DNA of 64,000 bases, from the NCBI RefSeq assembly GCF_024609785.1, contig NZ_JANHJQ010000006.1:62001-126000 (forward strand), in the 5' to 3' direction. The translations under genes were made by a program, and so were the position numbers. Of the stretch, positions 1 to 7,604 are shown piece by piece (the stretch's first letter is position 1; each line of letters begins with the position of its first letter). The stretch is from Pseudalkalibacillus decolorationis (GTDB taxonomy: Bacteria > Bacillota > Bacilli > Bacillales > Fictibacillaceae). The notes beneath the pieces are model-generated. The model searched no databases. It was not told the DNA's origin and saw only the letters and a program-made list of their open reading frames with translations.

Positions 1-1125
1 CAGGCAGACGTTGCAGCTGATACGACAAGTGTAGCTTACCCCCAAGCCATCTCTTTAGGGTATGTTGCTGTAAGTGATGACATCGAAATACAACGAAATA
101 AAACGGTAACGGTTACAAATAAAGGTACGGAAACTAAAGAATATAGTATAACCTGGGAAAATCGACATGGAAATACGACCGGACCAGTTCATTTATCGGT
201 ACCGAAAAAAGGAATAAAAGTAAAGGCTGGTAAAAGTAAAAAGCTTAAAGTTGACTTTGAAATCGATTCATCTGCTCTAAGTGGGGATCCTGGTTTTCAT
301 GAATTTGACGGGTATGTTGTATTAACGGATAACAGTGGTACTGGCGAAATGCTAAGAATTCCTTATCAAGCCGTTATTGAAAAAGTAAGTGAAATAAAAT
401 CCAAAGCTTTAAAGGATTCAATCAAGCTGACGAACAAAGGGGCGACAGAGTCGGAAACAGACTTATTTGTATTAGGCGATCAAGATAAAGATGAGACAAA
501 CATTGCGGATCATCAAGACCTTAAAGCGGTTGGGGCACGAGTAGATGATGAAGTGGCCGAGTTTGTTATAGCGACAGAAGAAGCATGGGATACGCCAAAC
601 CTAATAGAGTTTAATATTTTCATTGATAATAACATGGATGGACAACCAGAATACATTGTTTATAATCAAGACTACTATACGTTCTTTGGATTAGAGCCGA
701 TTGGCCAACAGATTAGTGTCCTTTATGATGTAGCTACACAAGAATCGACTCCATTGTATTTAGTAAATGTAGGGGGTTCTTGGAATAATGGCTTTATGGG
801 ATTACCTGTTCCAAAAAGTCTTGCTGGAGAAAATGGCGAGCTTCAATACCAAGTGCTATCATGGGGGGCCGATTCGGAACAACCTGATATGAATGATGGT
901 GGTTGGATTCCATTCAATGTAGAACAACCTTCTATGAGCTTTGAAATGAATAGCTTGAAAGTACCTGCAGATGAATCACTGAAAGTAGAAGTGACATTAA
1001 ATGCAAAGAGGGAAGAAGTTATGGTAGTGAACAATTCGGATGCAACTGAAACTCCTTATTCTATTATTGAATTTAACACTCTGAAAAATGGTAAAGTAAT
1101 AGGTAATAACGGTAAAGGGAAGTAG
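1..1125 (+). CDS. C-terminal part of a secreted S8 (subtilisin-like) serine peptidase, 5' truncated by window edge
   Basis: The reading frame is open from the first base, so only the last 374 residues are visible. Residues 1-125 form a beta-rich segment like the Fn3-like domain that follows the catalytic domain in Vpr-type subtilases. Further on, a stretch with FNIFIDNNMDGQPEYIVYN resembles the C-terminal domain of large Bacillus S8 peptidases. No catalytic Asp/His/Ser motif is in view, so the family call rests on these accessory domains. A clean terminator follows within 70 bases. An alternative is another multidomain surface protein. Confidence 0.65.
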   Translation, partial: QADVAADTTSVAYPQAISLGYVAVSDDIEIQRNKTVTVTNKGTETKEYSITWENRHGNTTGPVHLSVPKKGIKVKAGKSKKLKVDFEIDSSALSGDPGFHEFDGYVVLTDNSGTGEMLRIPYQAVIEKVSEIKSKALKDSIKLTNKGATESETDLFVLGDQDKDETNIADHQDLKAVGARVDDEVAEFVIATEEAWDTPNLIEFNIFIDNNMDGQPEYIVYNQDYYTFFGLEPIGQQISVLYDVATQESTPLYLVNVGGSWNNGFMGLPVPKSLAGENGELQYQVLSWGADSEQPDMNDGGWIPFNVEQPSMSFEMNSLKVPADESLKVEVTLNAKREEVMVVNNSDATETPYSIIEFNTLKNGKVIGNNGKGK

Positions 1126-1154
1126 ATAGTAGAACATAATAGGTAGAAATGAAA

Positions 1155-1197
1155 GAACCAGAACGATGCTTTCAAAATCGTTCTGGTTCATTTTTTT
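1155..1197 (+). terminator. Rho-independent terminator of the S8 peptidase gene
   Basis: A perfect 13-bp stem (1155-1167 with 1177-1189) encloses a 9-base loop and is followed by seven T residues. It lies between convergent genes. Confidence 0.9.
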
Positions 1198-1209
1198 ATT
1201 CTCTTAAAA

Positions 1210-1986
1210 CTATTCTTTCGTGTAAACCTGATAGATTCCGATTTCTTCAAACCCGAGCTTCCGTAAGATCGGTTCTGATGTACCTTCCCGGGCTTGGGTT
1301 GCCAACCATTCACATCCATACTCTTTAGCGAGTTGGGTTCTTGCCGTTAACAATGCTCGATAAATTCCTTGGCCACGATATTCCTCCAACACCCCGGTCC
1401 CAGCAAGATACATCGCCTGGCCATCCGAGCTAAACCGGTAACCGGCATAACCGACGGGGCTTCCGCTATCTAGTACAATCAAAAGCCCACTCCGCCGCTC
1501 CTCGTGATTTAAATAGGCGAGCCTCTGTTGGATTAATGCTTCTTGGGTTGATTTGTCATAACCCCAGATGTTAGAGCTTACATTGATATAGGCTCTCACA
1601 TCTTGTTCATTTACCACTTCACGCATCTCATAACGTAAATCGTTGGCTTCAGTCGAAGTAACGAGCTTTATAAGTCCAAAGTACGAATCATGGTGCTTAA
1701 ACCCATAACCCTTTACCCTTTGGTGTAAATCTTCAGGTAAGGAGTCCGGCCCAATCCACCATGAGAACGGCTGCGATCCGAAAAAATCATAAATTTTAGC
1801 CACAGCGTCCTCTATTTTCCAATCCGGATTGACAGCAACTCTCGCTATTTTGTTGGAAAGGATGCTCGTCGTTCCTTTCGTTTTATACATTAATACGTTA
1901 GGTTGTTCGACTGCAGTTACGCTCGCCGGAATGGATTCATAGTCCCACATCACACCGTGTACATACTTCCATCTAAAGTCTTTCAT
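1210..1986 (-). CDS. GNAT family N-acetyltransferase
   Basis: 258 residues. The C-terminal half carries the acetyl-CoA binding signature of the GNAT fold, YRGQGIYRALL, preceded by the strand AMYLAGTGVLEEYRG and followed by ILRKLGFEEIGIYQVY, which is the usual beta6-beta7 end of the domain. The N-terminal 120 residues are a poorly conserved extension, possibly a second degenerate GNAT half. The substrate cannot be told. The ribosome site before the ATG is weak (GGCGGTG). The gene is monocistronic and convergent with the upstream peptidase gene. Confidence 0.8.
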   Translation of the reverse strand: MKDFRWKYVHGVMWDYESIPASVTAVEQPNVLMYKTKGTTSILSNKIARVAVNPDWKIEDAVAKIYDFFGSQPFSWWIGPDSLPEDLHQRVKGYGFKHHDSYFGLIKLVTSTEANDLRYEMREVVNEQDVRAYINVSSNIWGYDKSTQEALIQQRLAYLNHEERRSGLLIVLDSGSPVGYAGYRFSSDGQAMYLAGTGVLEEYRGQGIYRALLTARTQLAKEYGCEWLATQAREGTSEPILRKLGFEEIGIYQVYTKE

Positions 1987-2324
1987 TGTAAAAAAACACC
2001 GCCTAGCTCCGAAAAGTATTTAATCCCTCAATCATTTTGTTGCTTCCTGTTCTTTTTTATTCATTTATTCTATCAATTGTCCACAAATGTCGAAACTTTT
2101 CCCTCGATCAATCGTCTTTATAGTAGATAAATATTATTACGAAAATTGATATTACAAGAAATAAGAGTAATATTATGGTAAAATAATAGCAGAAGTAGCC
2201 TATTTGAGAGTAAGAAACTATTTCTACAACTTCTTGAAAACAAACACCGAAGAAACCTATTTAGAGCTCAAAAGAATAACACATTACCACATACATAATG
2301 ACATAGAAGGAGGTCACCAACCGA

Positions 2325-4361
2325 ATGGTGCTAAAAAAGTTACTCGCAGCGATCACGGTGCTGATGGTTTTCATGATAGCCGGATGTTCGGAGCAGCCAA
2401 AGCCCGAAACATCCTTCAAAAAATATATGGAAGCCTGGGAAAAGCAAGACTTTGATCAAATGTACAGCTTGTTGTCTGAGAAATCGCAAAAACAAATCGA
2501 CAAAAAGAAGTTCGTTAAGCGCTATAAAGACATTTATAAGGGCATACAGATGAGCAATTTCAAAGTTTCCTACAAGCTGCCGAAAGAAGAAGAAGATTAT
2601 GAAGAGAAGGATACACCTGCGTTTAAATTCAATGTAACCATGGACACACTTGCGGGTCCGCTCGAATTCAGCCATGACGCAAAGCTTGTTTTTGAGAAAT
2701 CTGAGGATAGCGAACAGTGGGCAATGACTTGGAATCCATCAATGATTTTCCCTGGAATGAAGGAAGGGGATACGATCTGGGCAGACACGATCCCACCTGA
2801 ACGTGGTGAAGTTTTTGACGTAAATGGGAATGGATTAGCGATTAACGGTGAAATCATCGAAGTCGGTCTCGTTCCTGGTTGGATGAAGGGCGATCGTGAA
2901 CAAATGAAAAAGGATCTCTCCAAGCTGATCGGTCTTCCGATTGAAGAAATTAATGCCGTGCTTGATCAGGATTGGGTGAAGGACGATTCATACATTCCAT
3001 TAAAAAGTATGTCAGCTACCGATACAGCAAAAGTTGAAGCTGTAAAAGCGCTCAATGGGACGAAACTCGTTCGAAAGCAGGGCCGCGTCTATCCAATGGG
3101 ACCGGCTGCCGCTCATCTAACCGGTTATCTTGGGCCAATTACTGAAAAGCAGCTTGAAAACTGGAAGGATAAAGGCTATACGAAGAATTCAACCGTCGGG
3201 AGAGCAGGTCTCGAACTAGTATATGAAGAAAAGCTCAGAGGAAAAGCGGGCGGTGAAATTTTTATAGATGATCCTGAAGGAAACCACCGCGACATCCTTG
3301 CTGAAAATAAACCGGTTCCAGGTGAGGAACTGACACTAACAATTGACTCAACCTTGCAAGCATCACTATACAATCAGCTTCGGAAAGATGCCGGTACAGC
3401 CGCGGCAATCAATCCGACAACTGGGGAAGTGAAAGCACTTGTTAGCACCCCATCCTATGATCCGAACCAATTTATTTATGGGGTTTCGGGTACACAGTAT
3501 AACAAGTGGGTGAATGATCCGTTGAAGCCGCTCACGAACCGGTTCAGCAAGACGTATGCACCAGGCTCGACCTTCAAGCCTATAACAGCTGCGATTGGAC
3601 TGGAAACAGGAGCAATTGATCCAGCTGCAGAAAAGTCAATCAAGGGAAGCACTTGGAAAAAGGACTCCTCCTGGGGGGATTACGCAGTAAAACGTGTAAG
3701 TACGGCCGACTCTTCGGTGAATTTGCAGGACGCTTTGGTACGATCGGATAACATTTATTTTGCACAAGCGATTTTGGATATCGGTAAGGAAACGTTTTTG
3801 AAAGAGTCCAAGGATTACGGATTCTCTGAGGATATTCCGTTCGGTTATCCAATCACACCTTCACAAATCACTGGTAAAAAAGGATTCGAAAGCGAAATCC
3901 AGTTAGCAAATACCGGATACGGTCAAGGACAGGTTGAAATGAGTGCCTTGCATCTCGGCTTAACCTATACCCCTTTTATCACAAAAGGGACTATGTTAAA
4001 ACCAGTATTGTTCAAGGAAGAGGAGAAGAGTAAGCCTTGGAAGGAAAACGTCATTAGCGAAGAAATTGCCTCAATGATCACAAAAGATCTTATTCAAGTC
4101 GTCGAAAGCCCTGTAGGAACTGCGAATAAGCCAAAGGTGAAAGGCTTAAAATTAGCGGGCAAAACTGGAACAGCTGAACTGAAGCTTAAGCAAGGTGAGA
4201 AAGGGAAGGAAAACGGCTGGTTCGTCGCATGGAACACCGATGACCCGAGGCTCCTGATCTCGATGATGGTACAAAACGTTCAAGATAAAGGCGGCAGCCA
4301 CTACATCGTACCAAAAGTAAAAAATGTAATTAAAGAAAACTTGGCAAGTACCAAGCCATAG
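2325..4361 (+). CDS. pbpC: Class B penicillin-binding protein, PBP3/MecA-like lipoprotein
   Basis: 678 residues, close to Bacillus PBP3 (668). It crosslinks peptidoglycan as a membrane-anchored transpeptidase. A lipoprotein signal ends in IAGC (Cys21). An NTF2-like MecA_N-type domain covers about 26-140, a PBP dimer domain about 150-320, and the transpeptidase about 345-675 with STFK (Ser415), SDN (Ser474) and KTG (Lys613). AAGGAGGT precedes the ATG by ten bases; a GTG one codon later is an alternative. The last residues (ENLASTKP) and the stop codon lie inside a dispersed repeat, so the natural C-terminus has probably been replaced. Confidence 0.92.
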   Translation: MVLKKLLAAITVLMVFMIAGCSEQPKPETSFKKYMEAWEKQDFDQMYSLLSEKSQKQIDKKKFVKRYKDIYKGIQMSNFKVSYKLPKEEEDYEEKDTPAFKFNVTMDTLAGPLEFSHDAKLVFEKSEDSEQWAMTWNPSMIFPGMKEGDTIWADTIPPERGEVFDVNGNGLAINGEIIEVGLVPGWMKGDREQMKKDLSKLIGLPIEEINAVLDQDWVKDDSYIPLKSMSATDTAKVEAVKALNGTKLVRKQGRVYPMGPAAAHLTGYLGPITEKQLENWKDKGYTKNSTVGRAGLELVYEEKLRGKAGGEIFIDDPEGNHRDILAENKPVPGEELTLTIDSTLQASLYNQLRKDAGTAAAINPTTGEVKALVSTPSYDPNQFIYGVSGTQYNKWVNDPLKPLTNRFSKTYAPGSTFKPITAAIGLETGAIDPAAEKSIKGSTWKKDSSWGDYAVKRVSTADSSVNLQDALVRSDNIYFAQAILDIGKETFLKESKDYGFSEDIPFGYPITPSQITGKKGFESEIQLANTGYGQGQVEMSALHLGLTYTPFITKGTMLKPVLFKEEEKSKPWKENVISEEIASMITKDLIQVVESPVGTANKPKVKGLKLAGKTGTAELKLKQGEKGKENGWFVAWNTDDPRLLISMMVQNVQDKGGSHYIVPKVKNVIKENLASTKP

Positions 4362-4447
4362 GCGCAGGTGATTGCCTTAGTTGCGCTTATACTTGGGCCC
4401 TAAACTTTTCAACTACGTCGAATGATCACCCGGTTGAAAAGTTATAA
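4332..4447. repeat. Dispersed MITE-like element, copy overlapping the pbpC 3' end
   Basis: It begins AAAGAAAACTTGGCAAG within pbpC and ends with GGTTGAAAAGTTATAA. The reverse complement matches the element at 62612-62752, including the CTTATACTTGGG and GTTGAAAAGTTATA segments. It contains short inverted repeats (CTTGGCAAGTACCAAG; AACTTTTCAAC...GTTGAAAAGTT). Confidence 0.8.
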
Positions 4448-4457
4448 TCCAATGTGT

Positions 4458-4570
4458 AAAGAAAACTTGGCAAGTACCAAGCCGTAGGCGCAGGTGATTG
4501 CCTTAGCTGCCCTTATACTTGGGCCTTAAACTTTTCGACCACGCCGAAGTTTCATCCGGTTGAAAAGTTA
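4458..4570. repeat. Second, tandem copy of the MITE-like element
   Basis: Near-identical to the copy at 4332-4447, shifted by 126 bases. It repeats the codons for the pbpC C-terminus, including the stop (CCAAGCCGTAG versus CCAAGCCATAG). Differences are scattered substitutions, so the duplication is not brand new. Confidence 0.85.
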
Positions 4571-4592
4571 AATTGAAACCGCAAAAATAAAC

Positions 4593-4642
4593 AAAAAGAT
4601 TACCACGACCTGTGAAAAGAACCAGGGTGGTAATCTTTTTTA
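4593..4642. terminator. Strong, probably bidirectional terminator between pbpC and abrB
   Basis: A 14-bp perfect stem (AAAAAGATTACCAC at 4593-4606 with 4627-4640) carries A and T runs on both sides, so it can end pbpC on the plus strand and abrB on the minus strand. Confidence 0.85.
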
Positions 4643-4689
4643 AAAGTAAGAGAATCTAAAAATTTACTGCATAGATACAACGTCTATCT

Positions 4690-4974
4690 TTAAGCAGTAG
4701 GTAAGGCTTGCTTTTTCAGCTCATTGACAAGCATTTCTGCCCCTTCCGGACTCAGAACAAGCTTTCCGTCGAACAAATTCAAGTTATGATCAGAAACCTC
4801 ACCAGTAACTGCGCACGTCATACGAGATTCATACTTCTTAATAATAATCTTTTCTCCATCAACGAAAATTTCCATTGGATCTCTTTCGTTAATGTTCATC
4901 GTTCTCCGTAACTCTTTCGGGATAACAATTCTTCCAAGTTCATCAACTTTTCGAACCACACCGGTAGACTTCAT
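4690..4974 (-). CDS. abrB: AbrB-family transition-state regulator
   Basis: 94 residues from the ATG at 4974, chosen over an upstream ATG because GGAGG sits six bases before it. The N-terminus MKSTGVVRKVDELGRIVIPK is the signature of the AbrB swapped-hairpin DNA-binding domain, residues 1-50. The C-terminal half (CAVTGEVSDHNL, then SPEGAEMLVNEL) matches the dimerising region of AbrB and Abh. AbrB represses stationary-phase, biofilm and sporulation genes during growth. Abh cannot be excluded. An inverted repeat in the promoter region is listed separately. Confidence 0.88.
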   Translation of the reverse strand: MKSTGVVRKVDELGRIVIPKELRRTMNINERDPMEIFVDGEKIIIKKYESRMTCAVTGEVSDHNLNLFDGKLVLSPEGAEMLVNELKKQALPTA

Positions 4975-5010
4975 AATAACCTCCAATATTGGAAAATATT
5001 TTAATAGTTT

Positions 5011-5048
5011 AATAGTACCTTCATTTCCAACAAACAACAAGTACTATT
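5011..5048. promoter_or_regulatory. Inverted repeat upstream of abrB
   Basis: AATAGTAC (5011-5018) and GTACTATT (5041-5048) form a perfect 8-bp inverted repeat about 40 bases upstream of the abrB start, in very AT-rich DNA. It could be an operator, possibly autoregulatory. This is inference from position. Confidence 0.35.
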
Positions 5049-5271
5049 ACCCTTAAAATGTGAATATTTTGAGAGTTTTGACAGTTTATGCACGTAACTC
5101 TTTTAAAAGAGAAAAGCTAAAGCTTGTTGTGATACTCTCGTATATAACATTCGTAGCATATAGGTGAAACATGTCGCCCTCGCTGAAAATTAACCTTATT
5201 TTTAAATAAAAAGAAAAAATGAGGCGGTTTCGGTGACACGTATGAAATTTCAGGGGGGTACATTGAAGTGA

Positions 5272-5329
5272 TTTACAAAATTAACATAGATTCATAATTT
5301 ATTAAAAACAATTTAATCTGAAATTAACA
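5272..5329 (+). promoter_or_regulatory. Candidate PhoP-box region before the alkaline phosphatase gene
   Basis: TTTACA (5272), TTAACA (5281), TTCATA (5291) and a later TTAACA (5324) resemble the TT(A/C/T)A(A/C)A hexamers bound by PhoP. Their 9-10 base spacing is shorter than the ideal 11. The 230 bases between abrB and this site hold no gene that I can see. Confidence 0.4.
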
Positions 5330-5382
5330 ACCTTCTGATAGAGTGATAGATGAATTAATTACTTTATCAGGAGGTTTTTCTT

Positions 5383-6801
5383 TTGAGGCCCAAATTCAAG
5401 AAAATCGGAGCCGTTGCACTAGCAGGGGCTTTGACCACAACTGCACTTCTGTCATCAGGAATTACCAAGGCGGAAGAAGACATAAAAGCTTCATATAAGA
5501 CTAATAACCGGACACCGGAAAATGTAATTCTTTTAATAGGTGATGGAATGGGATCCAATCAGGTTTCAGCGGCCTCCTATATAAAAGGAGAAGGTTACGG
5601 GTCAGGGCAACTGACAATGAACCAATTTGAGAACGTTGGACTTGCTAAAACATTTTCCCACGATAATACTGTAACTGATTCCGCTGCAGCTGCAACAGCT
5701 TTTTCCGCGGGACACAAAACAGACAATGGTGTATTGGGTCAAGCTCCTAAGCAAAAAGAACATACGGAGCATGAACAACATTTTGATGTAAAAACCGTTT
5801 TAGAATCTGCTGAAGATAAAGATAAATCAACTGGGCTTGTAACAACAGCTCGAATTACACACGCAACACCAGCAGCATTCGCATCTCATATTGACGATCG
5901 TAATAAAGAAAATGAAATTGCTGTACAGATGTTAAATCACGGTGTGGAAGTACTACTTGGCGGTGGGAAGCGTCAATTCATCTCGAAAGCAGAAGGTGGG
6001 AAACGTACCGATAGTAAAGACCTTTTACAAGTGGCTAAAGAAAAAGGATACACATATGTTGATGACAAAAGCTCCCTCGAAAAAACAAAAGGTGACAAGC
6101 TTTTAGGACTCTTTAATAACAGCCATATGACATGGGAACTGGATAGAGAGCTAACGGATGAACCTGCTCTTTCTAAAATGACCTCAAAGGCAATTGATAC
6201 CTTAGAAGATGATAAAGATGGATTTTTCTTAATGGTAGAAGGAGGGCGAATTGATCACGCCGGTCATGCCAATCTTCCTGCTGCTAATATTCATGAAACT
6301 CTTGCATTCGATGCTGCGGTAAAAGAAGCGTTGGAATTTGCGAAGAAAGACAAAAATACATTAGTCATTGTAACAGCGGATCATGAAACGGGTGGAATGT
6401 CCATCGGTGCTAACGGAACGTACGGATTTAACAAAGATGTTATCCGTAACGTAACACGTTCTGCAGAATTCATCGGTGCTAAAATTAACGTAGAAAAGAG
6501 CAATATTCAAGAAGTAATGTCCCAGTTTACAGGGATCAAAGACCTTACTGAAAAGGAAATTCAAGCGATTAAAAATGCTGAAAATTCAGCCTCAGGTGTG
6601 GCAAAAGTGATTAGTGATCGCGCACTAATTGGATGGACAACAACTGGTCACACTGCTGTTGATGTTCCAGTGTATTCGTACGGACCACAATCTGAAAAGT
6701 TTACCGGAACAATCAATAACACACTCATTGCTGAGGTGATCCACGATACAATTGTTAAGGGCAATGACGAAGAAAATGAAGATAATAATGAACGTGATTA
6801 A
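5383..6801 (+). CDS. phoA: Alkaline phosphatase, secreted
   Basis: 472 residues starting at TTG; AGGAGGT lies seven bases upstream and no better ATG exists. A Sec signal peptide covers about residues 1-30. Family motifs are complete: metal ligand Asp54 in LLIGDGMGSNQ, nucleophile Ser100 in TDSAAAATAF, THATPAAFASH, EGGRIDHAGHAN, ADHETGG and TTGHTAVDVP. It releases phosphate from organic esters outside the cell. The acidic C-terminus (NDEENEDNNERD) is short. Candidate PhoP boxes upstream fit induction by phosphate starvation. The phoA versus phoB paralogue name is not decidable. Confidence 0.93.
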   Translation: MRPKFKKIGAVALAGALTTTALLSSGITKAEEDIKASYKTNNRTPENVILLIGDGMGSNQVSAASYIKGEGYGSGQLTMNQFENVGLAKTFSHDNTVTDSAAAATAFSAGHKTDNGVLGQAPKQKEHTEHEQHFDVKTVLESAEDKDKSTGLVTTARITHATPAAFASHIDDRNKENEIAVQMLNHGVEVLLGGGKRQFISKAEGGKRTDSKDLLQVAKEKGYTYVDDKSSLEKTKGDKLLGLFNNSHMTWELDRELTDEPALSKMTSKAIDTLEDDKDGFFLMVEGGRIDHAGHANLPAANIHETLAFDAAVKEALEFAKKDKNTLVIVTADHETGGMSIGANGTYGFNKDVIRNVTRSAEFIGAKINVEKSNIQEVMSQFTGIKDLTEKEIQAIKNAENSASGVAKVISDRALIGWTTTGHTAVDVPVYSYGPQSEKFTGTINNTLIAEVIHDTIVKGNDEENEDNNERD

Positions 6802-6814
6802 ATAGTAAGGTTGA

Positions 6815-6855
6815 AGAGAGGGGTTCAGACCAATGAGGCCGCCCCTCTCTTTTTC
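6815..6855 (+). terminator. Terminator of the alkaline phosphatase gene
   Basis: A 9-bp perfect stem AGAGAGGGG (6815-6823) with 6842-6850, then a T run. Confidence 0.85.
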
Positions 6856-6904
6856 CGTTAAGCGGTTATAGATACACCTTAGCCAAGTTTTCTTTTTGTT
6901 GACG

Positions 6905-7600
6905 TCAATTATAATCCTTAAGGATGTGCTTCAATTTATCCTGCCATTTATTGTCGTCAAGGATGATCTGGAAACTAATGCGTCGGTTTTTTTGCAACGC
7001 TTCATCCGATGACCCTTTGGCGATCGGCTTGTATTCCGAGTAACCAGTAGCGGCAATATACTGTGCGTACTTAGGATTCTGGAACTTCGGATTCACCTTA
7101 GCCATATATTTGACAACGGATACAGCCCGTTCGGTTGAAAGCGTCCAGTTGTCGTACGGAACCGAATCGGTATGCCCCTCAACAAGAATAATATAGAGAT
7201 ATTGGCTCAGGTCTTGTTCATCAATAATTTGCACTAGTGCATCGGCAAGATGTTCCAGCACAACCTTCCCTTTGTCGCTAATCTCTGAACTGCCGGTATC
7301 AAAAAGGATGCTTCCTTCGACAGAAATCGTATTGTTCGGTCCGCGAATGATTTTATCCTTCCCAACGTTTTCCTCAAGCCTTTTTTCAATGAGGTCAGAA
7401 ATGTGCTTTTTCACATTCGCAACCTTAGCAAGTTCATTCCGCACCTCTGTCTGCTCGTAGGCGTTGTAGATGCTTTGGATATAAGCAATGATCGCAATAA
7501 ACAGCATCACGAGTACCATCATTGCCATCATATCGGTAAAAGAAGGCCAAAAGAAATTTTGCATGTCATCTTCTGAGTTGTTCCATCTACGTCTCCTCAT
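6905..7600 (-). CDS. MotB/ZorB-like peptidoglycan-binding motor subunit (OmpA domain)
   Basis: 231 residues from the ATG at 7600, four bases after the upstream gene's TGA with a GGTGAT site, which suggests translational coupling; a longer frame to 7648 overlaps the neighbour and is less likely. One membrane helix (about 17-40) starts FFWPSFTDMMAMM, with Asp23 where MotB, ExbD and ZorB carry the proton-binding aspartate. An OmpA-like domain follows from about residue 95, with FDTGSSEIS, EGHTDSVP, LSTERA and KNRRISFQI, expected to grip peptidoglycan. It forms an operon with the 7605-9257 gene. No flagellar gene is nearby. Confidence 0.85.
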   Translation of the reverse strand: MRRRRWNNSEDDMQNFFWPSFTDMMAMMVLVMLFIAIIAYIQSIYNAYEQTEVRNELAKVANVKKHISDLIEKRLEENVGKDKIIRGPNNTISVEGSILFDTGSSEISDKGKVVLEHLADALVQIIDEQDLSQYLYIILVEGHTDSVPYDNWTLSTERAVSVVKYMAKVNPKFQNPKYAQYIAATGYSEYKPIAKGSSDEALQKNRRISFQIILDDNKWQDKLKHILKDYN

Positions 7601-7604
7601 AGCA

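Noticed and set aside
2204-2455. 83-codon frame upstream of and overlapping pbpC
   Set aside because: It runs into pbpC in another frame, lacks a ribosome site and has no homology I recognise.
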